NCBI RefSeq assembly: GCF_001571145.1
Contig: NZ_BCTF01000007.1
Coordinates: 1 to 64,000 of the forward strand
DNA length: 64,000 nt
Source: Hydrogenophaga flava NBRC 102514
GTDB taxonomy: Bacteria; Pseudomonadota; Gammaproteobacteria; Burkholderiales; Burkholderiaceae_C
Direction: 5' to 3'
The notes under the pieces are model-generated. The model had not been told where the DNA came from. It did not search any database and saw nothing but the letters and a program-made list of their open reading frames with translations. The position numbers and the translations under genes are program-made. Within the stretch, counting starts at the first letter, position 1. Each line of letters starts with the position of its first letter. Below are positions 42,946 to 52,108 of the stretch, one piece after another.

Positions 42946-44264
42946 GCAACAACACCGCTGCACCACCGCCCATTCAGGACTTCGACGCCTGGCTTTCCGG
43001 ATTTCAGCAGACCACCGTGTGGATTGAACTTGGCGTGCTGGCGCTGTGCGTCGGCATGGCCTGGGGGCTGGGCGCCCTGTTGCGGCGCGCGCTCAACAGG
43101 CAGCAGGAGGAATCGTCGATCCTGTTCGGCCGGCAGGTGATCGACGGCGTGCTGTTCCCCTTGCTGTTGCTGACACTGGCCTACGTGGCCCGCAGCGTGC
43201 TTGCGCAACAGATACCACTGGCGGTGTTCAAGGTCGCGATTCCGGTGCTGGTGTCCCTGGTGGTGATCCGGGTCGGCGTGAAGGTGCTGCAGGCCGCGTT
43301 CTCGTCGGCGCCCTGGGTGCGGGTGATGGAACGCACGATCTCCTGGATGGCCTGGGGCTTCATGGTGCTGTGGGTCAGCGGCCTGCTGCCCATCGTGCTG
43401 GAGGAAATGGAGCAGATTACGTGGAAGATGGGCTCCAGCACGGTGAGTCTGCGCACCCTGATCGAAGGCGCGCTGACGGCGGGCGCCATGCTCATCGTCA
43501 CGCTCTGGATTTCTGCTGCGATCGAAGCGCGCCTGCTCAAGTCGGCCATCGGCGGCGACCTGTCGCTGCGAAAGGCGCTGAGCAATGCGACCCGTGCCAT
43601 CCTGATGTTCCTGGGCCTGATCGTCGCACTGTCCGCAGTGGGCATCGACCTGACGGCGCTGTCCGTGCTCGGTGGTGCGGTGGGTGTCGGCATCGGTTTT
43701 GGCCTGCAGAAGCTGGCGGCCAACTACGTCAGCGGCTTCGTGATCCTGGCCGAGCGCAGCATGCGCATCGGCGACAACGTGCGCGTCGACAACTTCGAAG
43801 GGCGCATCACCGACATCACCACCCGCTACACCCTGATCCGCTCGGCGGCGGGACGCGAGTCCATCGTGCCCAACGAGATGCTCATCACCAACCGGGTGGA
43901 GAACCTGTCGCTGGCCGACCCGAAGGTCTGGCAGTCCACCGTGGTGTCGGTGGGCTACGACAGTGATGTGGACGCGGTGCGCCGCCTGCTGGTCGAGGCG
44001 GCGCTGGCACAGCCGCGCGTGCTGCGCGAGCCTTCCCCGAATGCCGCGTTGTCCGCATTCGGCGCCGATGGGCTGGAGTTCACGCTGGGCTACTGGATTG
44101 CAGACCCCGAAAACGGGCAGCTCAATGTGCGCTCCGACGTCAACCTGGCCGTGCTGGCCGCGCTGCGCACGCACGGGATCGAGATCCCATACCCTCAGCG
44201 CGTGGTCCACATGCGTGCCAGCGGCGAACAGCCCAGGTCCTCAGCGGGCCATGAAACCGGGTAA
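42939..44264 (+). CDS. MscS-family mechanosensitive channel
   Basis: A 441-aa membrane protein. Four to five hydrophobic helices precede the pore helix (LGGAVGVGIGFGLQKLAANYVSGF near 250), which carries the Gly/Ala pattern of MscS pores. The beta domain follows (RIGDNVRVDNFEGRITDITTR, then IVPNEMLITNRVENLSL), with an alpha/beta C-terminal cage. It opens under membrane tension to release solutes on hypo-osmotic shock. Its 3' end overlaps the convergent TRAP permease by 24 bases. Confidence 0.92.
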   Translation: MVSNNTAAPPPIQDFDAWLSGFQQTTVWIELGVLALCVGMAWGLGALLRRALNRQQEESSILFGRQVIDGVLFPLLLLTLAYVARSVLAQQIPLAVFKVAIPVLVSLVVIRVGVKVLQAAFSSAPWVRVMERTISWMAWGFMVLWVSGLLPIVLEEMEQITWKMGSSTVSLRTLIEGALTAGAMLIVTLWISAAIEARLLKSAIGGDLSLRKALSNATRAILMFLGLIVALSAVGIDLTALSVLGGAVGVGIGFGLQKLAANYVSGFVILAERSMRIGDNVRVDNFEGRITDITTRYTLIRSAAGRESIVPNEMLITNRVENLSLADPKVWQSTVVSVGYDSDVDAVRRLLVEAALAQPRVLREPSPNAALSAFGADGLEFTLGYWIADPENGQLNVRSDVNLAVLAALRTHGIEIPYPQRVVHMRASGEQPRSSAGHETG

Positions 44265-45536
44265 CCAGAGCGAGATGACGGGGAACGCGATCAGGATGCC
44301 CAGGCGCACGATGTCGGCGAAGACAAAGGGCCAGACGCCGCGGTAGAGCGTGGTGAGCTTCACGCTGGGCAGCAACGAGTTGAGCACGAAGAGGTTCAAC
44401 CCCACCGGGGGCGAGATCATGCCGATCTCGACGATGGTGACGACCAGGATGCCGAACCAGACCGGATCGAAGCCCAGGCCGGTGATGACCGGGAAGAACA
44501 CCGGAATGGTCAGCAGCACGATGGCCAGCTCTTCCATCACCATGCCCAGAGCGAGGTAGATCCCCATCATCACGATCACCACCATGATGGGGTGGGGGCT
44601 GAACTGCAGCACGAAGTCGCGCAGGTCGCCCGGCATGCTGGTGAAGTTGATGAAGCTGGTGAACACCATGGCGCCGATGAGGATGGTGAACAGCATGGCC
44701 GTGGTGCGTGCGCTTTCCTGCAGGATGTCCATGACCACGCGCGGCGTGAGCGTGCGGCGGGCCAGTGCAAACAGGAAAGCACCCGCCGCGCCCACCCCCG
44801 CGCCCTCGGTGGCGGTGAACACGCCACCGTAGATGCCGCCAATGACCAGTGCGAACAGCAGGGCGACGCTCCAGATGCCGCGGATGGCGGCCAGGCGTTG
44901 CGACCAGGTGAATCGTTCGGCCGGGGGGCCGGCGGCGGGGTCGCGCCAGGTGACGAAGACCACTGCCATGCACAGGCAGAAGATGGCCACGATGCCAGGC
45001 AAGATGCCGGCAATGAACAGCTTGCCGATGTCGGTCTCGGTGATGATTCCGTAGATGACCAGAATGGTCGACGGCGGGATGAGGATGCCCAGCGTCCCTC
45101 CGGATGCGATGGAGCCGGTCGCCGGCGTGTCTTTGTAGCCGTGGGCTTTCATCTCCGGGTAGGCGACGCGCGACATGGTGGCAGCGGTTGCGATCGATGA
45201 ACCGCAAATGGACCCGAACCCGCCCGAGGCGATGATGCTGGCCATGGCCAGCCCGCCGCGCCGATGACCCACGAAGGCATTGGCGGCGGTGAACAGCTCC
45301 TTGGCCATGCCTGCGCGGGCCACCAGGTTGCCCATGAGCACAAACAGCGGAATGACCGACAGCACGTAGTGAAAGCCGGTCTCGAAGATCACCTGGCTGG
45401 TGCTGGCAAAGGCCGGCTGCCAGCCGCGCATGAGCCCGAGCCCCCCCAGGCCGGCAATGGTCATGGCCACGGCCTGCGGCACGCGCAGAAAAGCCAGCCC
45501 GAACACCACCAGAAAACCCAGCAGCGCGGCGGTCAT
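44241..45536 (-). CDS. dctM: TRAP transporter large permease DctM
   Basis: A 431-aa, 12-helix membrane protein of the TRAP family (DctM). Typical features are the N-terminal LLGFLVVFGLAFLRVPQAVAM, ASGGFGSICGSSIATAATMSRVAYPEM near 125, and the later repeat TAATEGAGVGAAG. The start is ATG 45536, which overlaps the stop of the small permease; an upstream in-frame start would lie wholly inside that gene. With DctQ it moves an organic acid inward using the sodium gradient, delivered by DctP. The substrate is not determinable from sequence. Confidence 0.93.
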   Translation of the reverse strand: MTAALLGFLVVFGLAFLRVPQAVAMTIAGLGGLGLMRGWQPAFASTSQVIFETGFHYVLSVIPLFVLMGNLVARAGMAKELFTAANAFVGHRRGGLAMASIIASGGFGSICGSSIATAATMSRVAYPEMKAHGYKDTPATGSIASGGTLGILIPPSTILVIYGIITETDIGKLFIAGILPGIVAIFCLCMAVVFVTWRDPAAGPPAERFTWSQRLAAIRGIWSVALLFALVIGGIYGGVFTATEGAGVGAAGAFLFALARRTLTPRVVMDILQESARTTAMLFTILIGAMVFTSFINFTSMPGDLRDFVLQFSPHPIMVVIVMMGIYLALGMVMEELAIVLLTIPVFFPVITGLGFDPVWFGILVVTIVEIGMISPPVGLNLFVLNSLLPSVKLTTLYRGVWPFVFADIVRLGILIAFPVISLWLPGFMAR

Positions 45537-46027
45537 GGTGCGCTCTCCCCGTGGGCCACCGGAATGGGGGGCGAAAAGACGAAGATGGCGTGCACCAGCG
45601 CCGTCAGCAGCAACAGCGCCGCCATCAGCCATGCGACCGGGGATATGGCCAGCTGCAGGTGCACGGTGGTGTCACCGTACTCGGCAAAGCGCTGGGCGCG
45701 TGTGGTCATGAGCCAGGCCAGAAGGCCGAAGGTGCCCGCGCAGACCAGGTGCACCAGCCGCGCCTGGATGCCTTTGAGCCAGGCCGGGACGACGGCGTCC
45801 AGCGAGTCGAACACCACGTGCTCGCTGCGCCAAGAAACCAGCGGCAGCGCGCCGAAGATGACGATGACCATGAGGATCTCCGTCAGCTCCAGTCCGCCGG
45901 GCACGGAATGGTTGAAGAACTTTCGGCCCGTCACATCGATGAGGGTGAGCCACATGATGGCGAACAGCGCCATGGACGCGATCAGGCCGCTGGACCAGCG
46001 CAGGAACTTCTCGGGGGTCTGGAACAT
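45533..46027 (-). CDS. dctQ: TRAP transporter small permease DctQ
   Basis: A 164-aa four-helix protein: helices near residues 12-30, 48-65, 88-108 and 130-155. The LPLVSWRSEHVVFD segment between helices 2 and 3 is the family's signature. It forms the membrane complex with DctM, whose ATG overlaps its stop. The gene follows the binding-protein gene after an 86-base gap containing a strong hairpin (46050-46084). Confidence 0.9.
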   Translation of the reverse strand: MFQTPEKFLRWSSGLIASMALFAIMWLTLIDVTGRKFFNHSVPGGLELTEILMVIVIFGALPLVSWRSEHVVFDSLDAVVPAWLKGIQARLVHLVCAGTFGLLAWLMTTRAQRFAEYGDTTVHLQLAISPVAWLMAALLLLTALVHAIFVFSPPIPVAHGESAP

Positions 46028-46049
46028 GGTGGGGTGTCAGACAAGACAA

Positions 46050-46084
46050 ACCGGCGGGGCGGCCACCGCGGCCACCCCGCCGGT
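46050..46084 (-). terminator. Intergenic stem-loop between dctP and dctQ
   Basis: Fifteen-base arms (ACCGGCGGGGCGGCC and its near complement, one C-A mismatch) enclose a 5-base loop. No T run follows. It lies just after dctP in transcription order and is placed to protect or partly terminate the dctP message, giving more binding protein than permease. This role is inferred from similar hairpins in transporter operons. Confidence 0.55.
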
Positions 46085-46113
46085 CATCAGACGGTGCCAG
46101 GCTGGCACCAGGC

Positions 46114-47130
46114 TTACTTGACCTTTGCGATCTCGGCTCGGAACTCGGCCAGCACCGCCTTGGCGTTCTTCAGGCCCTTGGCTTCAGCCGCTGCCGCCCA
46201 CTTGTCTTCCAGCGGAGCCTGCTTGGCCTTGATCTCGTTCACGAAGGCGTCGGATGCCTTGATGCGCTGGACACCCTGCGCTTTTTGCACGCCATTCACC
46301 GATGCGTCATCGACCTTGTCCCAGCCGGCGCCGAAGCTGCGCGCAACGTATTCCCCCGAGAGTTTGTCCACCACGGCCTTGTCCTGCGCGGACAGGGCGT
46401 CGTACTTGGCCGGGTTCATCATGAACACGAAGCTGGTGTTGTACAGGCCACCGGGCAGGGTGGTGGCGTGCTTGATCATGCTCAGCTTGAAGGAGGCAAT
46501 CGACTCGTCCGGGAACAGGGTGCCGTCCATGACGCCGGTGGACAGCAGTTCAAACGCTTCGGTCGCGGGCTTGAGGGTCGTGTTCCAGCCCATCAGCTTG
46601 GTCAGCTCGTTGATGTTGCCACCGCCAATGCGCCACTTGAGCGCGGCACCGTCGGCAAGGCTGTTGACCGGTTTCTTGCTGTTGAAGATGGTGCCTGGAC
46701 CGTGGGTGAACACACCCAGCACCTTCACGCCCCTGTGCTCGCCCAGCGGGGCGAAGTACTTGCTGTAGATGCGCTGGTAGGCGACCGAGGTGGCCATGGA
46801 GTTGTCGCCCAGGAAGGGGAACTCGGCCATCTGGGTATTGATGAAGCGCCCCGGGGTGTAGCCGTCCACCGTGAAGGAGATGTCGGCCAGGCCGTCGCGC
46901 ACGGCATCAAAAGTGCCGGGAGGGGCCGACACGGACTTGGGCAGGATGTTGCACTTCATGCGCCCGGCGCTTTCTTTCTCCAGCGCATCGCACCATTCCT
47001 TTTGTGCCACGCTGAGCGTGTGCGTGGGCGGCACCCAGGTCGAAGCGGTGAACACGGTCTGGGCCTGGGCGCCGGCGCCCGCGAACAGGGTGGCGGTGAG
47101 CGCCGCAGTGGCGGCAAGGCGAAACTTCAT
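46114..47130 (-). CDS. dctP: TRAP transporter substrate-binding protein DctP
   Basis: A 338-aa periplasmic protein with signal peptide MKFRLAATAALTATLFAG ending at GAQAQ. Family features are LSVAQKEWCDALEKES, GTFDAVRDGLADISF, LGVFTHGPGTIFNSKKPV and LKWRIGGGNINEL; the conserved Arg of this last region (KWRIGG) binds the substrate carboxylate in characterised homologues. It is the first gene of the dctPQM operon, read from the 47.1-47.5 kb region. A carboxylate substrate is likely, since the essential Arg is kept. Confidence 0.92.
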   Translation of the reverse strand: MKFRLAATAALTATLFAGAGAQAQTVFTASTWVPPTHTLSVAQKEWCDALEKESAGRMKCNILPKSVSAPPGTFDAVRDGLADISFTVDGYTPGRFINTQMAEFPFLGDNSMATSVAYQRIYSKYFAPLGEHRGVKVLGVFTHGPGTIFNSKKPVNSLADGAALKWRIGGGNINELTKLMGWNTTLKPATEAFELLSTGVMDGTLFPDESIASFKLSMIKHATTLPGGLYNTSFVFMMNPAKYDALSAQDKAVVDKLSGEYVARSFGAGWDKVDDASVNGVQKAQGVQRIKASDAFVNEIKAKQAPLEDKWAAAAEAKGLKNAKAVLAEFRAEIAKVK

Positions 47131-47241
47131 GCGTTGTCTCCTGGGGGTGGGTTGGATCGTTACGAAAGATAAACAAAATACCCTGATTCACTATAGGCGA
47201 ATCCCCCTGTCGGCCCCCTAGAGAATTACCCGAATTGGCCG

Positions 47242-47255
47242 ACCGACTGGTCGGT
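47242..47255. promoter_or_regulatory. TetR-type operator candidate
   Basis: ACCGAC and GTCGGT flank a central TG, a perfect 6-base-arm palindrome of the form many TetR-family repressors bind. It lies in the divergent region, 112 bases from dctP and 243 bases from etfB, and could serve either. The flanking GACCGACTGGTCGGTT context strengthens it. The regulator is not in the window. Confidence 0.5.
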
Positions 47256-47427
47256 TAATAGGGATTTCCCTTGCTTTGTCGTTGTGGCGGCAGACGCGCC
47301 TGGGGGCATTCGCGATCATCAGCATTCTTCTTCTATAATCATAAAAAAGCACGATCGTTCTATTTTTGTGGCCGTGCAGCAAAAGTCTGGCCAGAAATGT
47401 CGCGTTGCTCGTCAGACGCCTACAATC

Positions 47428-47451
47428 CGAATTGACGTGTACGTCAATTCG
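47428..47451. promoter_or_regulatory. Long palindrome upstream of etfB
   Basis: Eleven-base perfect arms (CGAATTGACGT and its complement) separated by GT, centred 60 bases before the etfB start. The inner TTGACGT-N2-ACGTCAA resembles the MerR-family LiuR motif that I recall from regulation of branched-chain amino acid and acyl-CoA catabolism, where etf genes are known targets. The identity of the regulator is inference. The rest of the 47131-47498 gap shows no gene. Confidence 0.65.
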
Positions 47452-47498
47452 AGCACCCGTTTCAACCCGCCTTTTCCATTCATCAGGAGCAACCGAAC

Positions 47499-48248
47499 AT
47501 GAAGGTCATCGTCCCCGTCAAACGCGTGGTGGACTACAACGTCAAGGTGCGCGTCAAGAGCGACGGCACCGGTGTGGACATCGCCAACGTCAAGATGAGC
47601 ATGAACCCGTTTGACGAGATCGCGGTGGAAGAAGCCGTGCGCCTGAAAGAAAAGGGCGCAGCCACCGAAGTCATAGCCGTCTCCTGCGGCGTGGCGCAAT
47701 GCCAGGAAACCCTGCGCACGGCCATGGCCATCGGCGCCGACCGCGCCATCCTGGTCGAGACCGATGTCGAGTTGCAGCCACTGGCCGTGGCCAAGCTGCT
47801 CAAGGCCCTGGTGGACAAGGAACAGCCGGGTTTGATCATCCTGGGCAAGCAGGCCATCGACGACGACGCCAACCAGACCGGCCAGATGCTGGCTGCGCTG
47901 GCCGACCTGCCGCAGGCCACCTTTGCTTCCAAAGTGGAAGTCGCCGACGGCAAAGCCAAGGTCACCCGTGAAATCGACGGCGGCCTGGAAACCCTGGAAA
48001 TCACGCTGCCTGCGGTCGTCACCACCGATCTGCGCCTGAACGAGCCGCGCTACGTGACGCTGCCCAACATCATGAAGGCCAAGAAGAAGCCGCTGGAGAC
48101 GGTCAAGCCCGCCGACCTCGGTGTCGATGTGACGCCGCGCCTGAAGACTTTGAAGGTCGCCGAACCCGCCAAGCGCGGCGCCGGGGTCAAGGTGCCCGAC
48201 GTGGCCACGCTGGTCGACAAGCTGAAGAACGAAGCCAAGGTCATCTGA
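47499..48248 (+). CDS. etfB: Electron transfer flavoprotein beta subunit
   Basis: A 249-aa EtfB. It begins [20 protein letters not shown], with the AMP-binding and adenine-loop region following ([14 protein letters not shown]) and the recognition loop [21 protein letters not shown] near residue 185, which docks partner dehydrogenases. With EtfA it carries electrons from acyl-CoA and other dehydrogenases to ETF-ubiquinone oxidoreductase. GGAGCAACCGAAC provides the ribosome site. It is in an operon with etfA, and probably under the palindrome at 47428. Confidence 0.96.
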   Translation: MKVIVPVKRVVDYNVKVRVKSDGTGVDIANVKMSMNPFDEIAVEEAVRLKEKGAATEVIAVSCGVAQCQETLRTAMAIGADRAILVETDVELQPLAVAKLLKALVDKEQPGLIILGKQAIDDDANQTGQMLAALADLPQATFASKVEVADGKAKVTREIDGGLETLEITLPAVVTTDLRLNEPRYVTLPNIMKAKKKPLETVKPADLGVDVTPRLKTLKVAEPAKRGAGVKVPDVATLVDKLKNEAKVI

Positions 48249-48285
48249 AGACCGCTGAACCCAACGATCCAGAGGAATACCGAAC

Positions 48286-49215
48286 ATGACCGCACTTGTC
48301 ATTGCCGAACACGACAACGCTTCCATCAAGGGAGCCACCCTCAACACCGTCACCGCCGCCGCTGCCTGCGGTGGTGATGTGCACGTCCTCGTCGCGGGCC
48401 ACAACTCAGGCGCCGCTGCAGCAGCCGCCGCTCAGATCGCCGGCGTCAGCAAGGTGATCCACGCCGACGGCGAAGGCTTCGCCCACGGCCTGGCCGAGAA
48501 CGTCGCCGCCCAGGTGCTGGCCATTGCGCCCGCCTACAGCCACATCCTGTTCGCCGCCACCGCCGGCGGGAAGAACGTGTCCCCGCGCGTGGCCGCCAAG
48601 CTCGATGTCGCGCAGATCAGCGAAATCAGCAAGGTCATCAGCGCCGACACCTTCGAGCGCCCGATCTACGCCGGCAATGCGATTGCCACCGTGCAGAGCA
48701 GCGATGCCATCAAGGTGATCACCGTGCGCGCCACCGGCTTCGACGCTGCGGGCCAGGGCGGCTCGGCGGCGGTGGAAACCGTGGCGGCAGCAGCCGGCAA
48801 CGGCAAGAGCGCCTACGTCGGCAGCGAAATCGCCAAGAACGACCGTCCTGAACTGACGGCGGCCAAGATCATCGTCAGCGGTGGCCGTGCGCTGGGCAGC
48901 AGCGAGAAGTTCAACGAAGTGATGACCCCGCTGGCCGACAAGCTGGGCGCGGCCATCGGCGCCAGCCGTGCCGCAGTGGACGCGGGCTACGCGCCGAACG
49001 ACCTGCAAGTGGGCCAGACGGGCAAGATCGTTGCGCCGCAGCTGTACATCGCCGCCGGCATCTCGGGTGCCATCCAGCACCTGGCGGGCATGAAGGATTC
49101 GAAGGTGATCGTGGCGATCAACAAGGACCCCGAGGCCCCGATCTTCAGCGTCGCCGACTACGGACTGGAGGCCGACCTGTTCTCGGCTGTGCCGGAACTG
49201 GTGTCGAAGCTGTAA
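48286..49215 (+). CDS. etfA: Electron transfer flavoprotein alpha subunit
   Basis: A 309-aa EtfA. The N-terminal domain begins [21 protein letters not shown], and the C-terminal FAD domain shows the conserved [32 protein letters not shown] and [24 protein letters not shown] segments. It binds the single FAD that accepts electrons from dehydrogenases. It starts 37 bases after etfB with AGAGGAATACC upstream, and a clear intrinsic terminator follows the stop. Confidence 0.97.
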   Translation: MTALVIAEHDNASIKGATLNTVTAAAACGGDVHVLVAGHNSGAAAAAAAQIAGVSKVIHADGEGFAHGLAENVAAQVLAIAPAYSHILFAATAGGKNVSPRVAAKLDVAQISEISKVISADTFERPIYAGNAIATVQSSDAIKVITVRATGFDAAGQGGSAAVETVAAAAGNGKSAYVGSEIAKNDRPELTAAKIIVSGGRALGSSEKFNEVMTPLADKLGAAIGASRAAVDAGYAPNDLQVGQTGKIVAPQLYIAAGISGAIQHLAGMKDSKVIVAINKDPEAPIFSVADYGLEADLFSAVPELVSKL

Positions 49216-49232
49216 ACCGACGGCACCCACAA

Positions 49233-49259
49233 GGGCATCGCGTGCGATGCCCTTTTTTT
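49233..49259 (+). terminator. Rho-independent terminator after etfA
   Basis: GGGCATCGC and its exact complement around GT form a 9-base stem, followed at once by seven T residues. It lies 18 bases after the etfA stop and ends 29 bases before the acyl-CoA dehydrogenase start, so that gene needs readthrough or its own promoter. Confidence 0.9.
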
Positions 49260-49288
49260 GCACCCGCATTCGATCCACGGAGACTTTC

Positions 49289-51079
49289 ATGAGCTACACC
49301 GCCCCCCTCAAGGACATGCTGTTCAACATCGAGCACCTGGCGCGCATCGACCAGGTGGCGCAGCTGCCCGGCTTTGAAGACGCTGGTCTGGAGACCGCGC
49401 AGGCTGTGCTGGAGGAGTGCGCCAAGCTCAACGAAGGCGTGATTGCGCCGCTGAACTGGGAAGGCGACAAGAACCCGTCCTTCTTCAAGGATGGCAACGT
49501 CACCACCACGCCTGGTTTCAAGGAAGCCTTCAAGCAGTACGCCGAAGGCGGCTGGCAGGGGCTGCAGCACCCGGTGGATTTCGGCGGTCAGGGCCTGCCC
49601 AAGACCATCGGCGCGGCTTGCGGTGAGATCCTCAACAGCGCCAATATGAGCTTCGCGCTGTGTCCGCTGCTGACCGACGGTGCCATCGAGGCGCTGATCA
49701 CGGCCGGTTCGGACGACCTGAAGAACATCTACCTGGAGAAGCTGGTCAGTGGCCAGTGGACCGGCACCATGAACCTGACCGAGCCGCAGGCCGGCAGTGA
49801 CCTGGCCGCCGTGCGCAGCCGCGCCGAGCCGCAGCCCGACGGCACGTACAAGGTCTTCGGCACCAAGATCTTCATCACCTACGGTGAGCACGACATGGCC
49901 GAGAACATCGTCCACCTCGTGCTGGCCCGCGTGACCGGCGCGCCCGAGGGCGTCAAGGGCATCAGCCTGTTTGTGGTGCCGAAGTTCATGGTCAATGCCG
50001 ACGGCTCGCTGGGCGCGCGCAACGACGTGCACTGCGTGTCCATCGAACACAAGATGGGCATCAAGGCCTCGCCCACCGCCGTGCTGCAGTACGGCGATCA
50101 CGGCGGCGCCGTGGGCTACCTGGTCGGCGAAGAGAACCGCGGCCTCGAATACATGTTCATCATGATGAACGCCGCGCGTTACGCCGTGGGCGTGCAGGGC
50201 ATCGCCGTGTCCGAGCGCGCGTACCAGAAGGCCGTGGGCTATGCGAAGGACCGCGTGCAGAGCCGCCCGGTGGACGGCAGCTTCACCACCGCCGCGCCCA
50301 TCATTCACCACGCCGACGTCAAGCGCATGCTCATGACCATGCGCGCCGCCACCGAGGGTTGCCGCGCCATGGCCAGTGTGGCCGCCGCCGCCTACGACGC
50401 GGCCCACCACCACCCGGACGCCGAGGTGCGCAAGCAGAACGCGACCTTCTATGAATTCCTGGTGCCGCTGGTCAAGGGTTACAGCACCGAGATGAGCCTG
50501 GAAGTCACCAGCCTGGGCGTGCAGGTGCACGGTGGCATGGGCTTCATCGAAGAGACCGGCGCGGCCCAGTACTACCGCGACGCCAAGATCCTGACCATCT
50601 ACGAAGGCACGACCGCGATCCAGGCCAACGACCTGGTGGGCCGCAAGACCGCGCGCGACGGCGGCACGTCGGCCAAAGCCATTGCGACGCAGATCGAGAA
50701 GACCGAAGCCGAGCTCAAGGCCCACGGCAGCGCCAATGCGCTGGCGGTCGCCAAGCGACTGGGCGCCGCGCGCCAGGCGTTCGTGGATGTGGTGGACTTC
50801 ATCGCCGCCAACACCAAGAGCAACCCCAACGCGGCTTTTGCCGGCAGCGTGCCTTACCTGATGCTGGCTGGCAACCTGATGGCGGGCTGGCAGCTGGCGC
50901 GTGCGCTGCTGGTGGCGGAAGACCTGTCCGCCAAGGGACAGGACGTGCCCTTCATGCAGGCCAAGATCACCACCGCCCGCTTCTACGCCGACCACCTGCT
51001 CAGCCGCGCCCCGGGCGTGCGCGACGCGATCGTGGAAGGTGCCGAGGCAGTGACCGCACTGCCTGCCGAAGCGTTCTGA
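49289..51079 (+). CDS. Acyl-CoA dehydrogenase, long type
   Basis: A 596-aa member of the ~600-residue acyl-CoA dehydrogenase group (DmdC/FadE-like with an extra C-terminal domain). FAD-binding signatures are GTMNLTEPQAGSDLAAVRS near residue 165 and FGTKIFITYGEHD; the catalytic Glu is in ILTIYEGTTAIQANDLVGRK near 435. The start is ATG 49289 with CCACGGAGAC as ribosome site. Electrons would pass to the EtfAB encoded just upstream. The acyl chain length cannot be read from the sequence. Confidence 0.93.
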   Translation: MSYTAPLKDMLFNIEHLARIDQVAQLPGFEDAGLETAQAVLEECAKLNEGVIAPLNWEGDKNPSFFKDGNVTTTPGFKEAFKQYAEGGWQGLQHPVDFGGQGLPKTIGAACGEILNSANMSFALCPLLTDGAIEALITAGSDDLKNIYLEKLVSGQWTGTMNLTEPQAGSDLAAVRSRAEPQPDGTYKVFGTKIFITYGEHDMAENIVHLVLARVTGAPEGVKGISLFVVPKFMVNADGSLGARNDVHCVSIEHKMGIKASPTAVLQYGDHGGAVGYLVGEENRGLEYMFIMMNAARYAVGVQGIAVSERAYQKAVGYAKDRVQSRPVDGSFTTAAPIIHHADVKRMLMTMRAATEGCRAMASVAAAAYDAAHHHPDAEVRKQNATFYEFLVPLVKGYSTEMSLEVTSLGVQVHGGMGFIEETGAAQYYRDAKILTIYEGTTAIQANDLVGRKTARDGGTSAKAIATQIEKTEAELKAHGSANALAVAKRLGAARQAFVDVVDFIAANTKSNPNAAFAGSVPYLMLAGNLMAGWQLARALLVAEDLSAKGQDVPFMQAKITTARFYADHLLSRAPGVRDAIVEGAEAVTALPAEAF

Positions 51080-51108
51080 TATCCGACACCGACAAGACTG
51101 GAGACCCC

Positions 51109-52089
51109 ATGACCCAACGCCAACGCTACCTGCCCCCGGTGCTGCAGAACCTGCCGTTCCCGGTGATTGGCTCGCCGCTGTTCATCATCAGCAACCCCAA
51201 GCTGGTCATCGCCCAGTGCAAGGCGGGGGTGGTGGGCTCCATGCCGGCGCTCAATGCGCGCCCGGCCTCTCAGCTGGACGAGTGGCTGGCCGAGATCACC
51301 GAGGCCCTGGCGGCGCACGACAAGGCGAACCCCGACAACAAGGCCGCGCCGTTCGCGATCAACCAGATCGTGCACAAGAGCAACGACCGCCTGGAACACG
51401 ACCTGGAGCTCTGCGCCAAGTACAAGGTGCCGGTGATCATCACCAGCCTGGGTGCCCGCGAAGACGTGAACCAGGCCGTGCACAGCTGGGGCGGCGTGGT
51501 GATGCACGACGTGATCAACAACGTGTTCGCGCACAAGGCGATCGAGAAGGGCGCCGATGGCCTGATCCCGGTGGCGGCCGGCGCCGGCGGCCACGCCAGC
51601 GTCAAGAGCCCGTTCGCCATGATCCAGGAGATCCGCGAGTGGTTCGACGGCCCGGTCGCGCTGTCGGGCTCCATCGCTTCGGGCGGCGCCATCCTGGCGG
51701 CGCAGGCCATGGGCGCCGACTTCGCCTACATCGGTTCGGCCTTCATCGCCACCGACGAGGCGCGTGCGGTCGAGGGCTACAAGCAGATGATTACCGAGTG
51801 CAACTCGGACGACATCGTCTACAGCAACTTCTACACCGGCGTGCACGGCAACTACCTCAAGGGCAGCATCAAGAACGCGGGTATGGACCCGGACCACCTG
51901 CCGGAGAGCGACCCCAGCAAGATGAACTTCAGCACCGGCGAAGGTGCCAACACCGCCAAGGCCTGGAAGGACATCTGGGGTTGCGGCCAGGGCATCGGCG
52001 CCATCCGCGAGGTGGTGCCTGCAGCCGATCTGGTGGCGCGCTTCAAGCGCGAATACGCCGAGGCCAAGGCCCGCATCTGCGCGGGCTGA
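51109..52089 (+). CDS. Nitronate monooxygenase/NPD family flavoenzyme
   Basis: A 326-aa FMN-dependent TIM-barrel enzyme. Family features are PLFIISNPKLVIAQCKAGVVG near the start, VPVIITSLG, the phosphate-binding AGAGGHAS near residue 160, and SGSIASGGAILAAQAMGADFAYIGSAF near 185. The common annotation is nitronate monooxygenase, but many such proteins next to acyl-CoA dehydrogenases act on other alkyl substrates or as enoyl reductases. It lies 29 bases after the acyl-CoA dehydrogenase with GGAGAC upstream, so the two are likely co-expressed. Confidence 0.88.
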   Translation: MTQRQRYLPPVLQNLPFPVIGSPLFIISNPKLVIAQCKAGVVGSMPALNARPASQLDEWLAEITEALAAHDKANPDNKAAPFAINQIVHKSNDRLEHDLELCAKYKVPVIITSLGAREDVNQAVHSWGGVVMHDVINNVFAHKAIEKGADGLIPVAAGAGGHASVKSPFAMIQEIREWFDGPVALSGSIASGGAILAAQAMGADFAYIGSAFIATDEARAVEGYKQMITECNSDDIVYSNFYTGVHGNYLKGSIKNAGMDPDHLPESDPSKMNFSTGEGANTAKAWKDIWGCGQGIGAIREVVPAADLVARFKREYAEAKARICAG

Positions 52090-52108
52090 GCGGGTCCGTT
52101 CCGCTCAG
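52086..52108. terminator. Hairpin between convergent genes
   Basis: CTGAGCGG and CCGCTCAG form a perfect 8-base stem with a 7-base loop. It overlaps the stop codon of the flavoenzyme on one side and the stop of the PBP gene on the other. No long T run follows on either strand, so a bidirectional terminator is probable but not certain. Confidence 0.5.
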
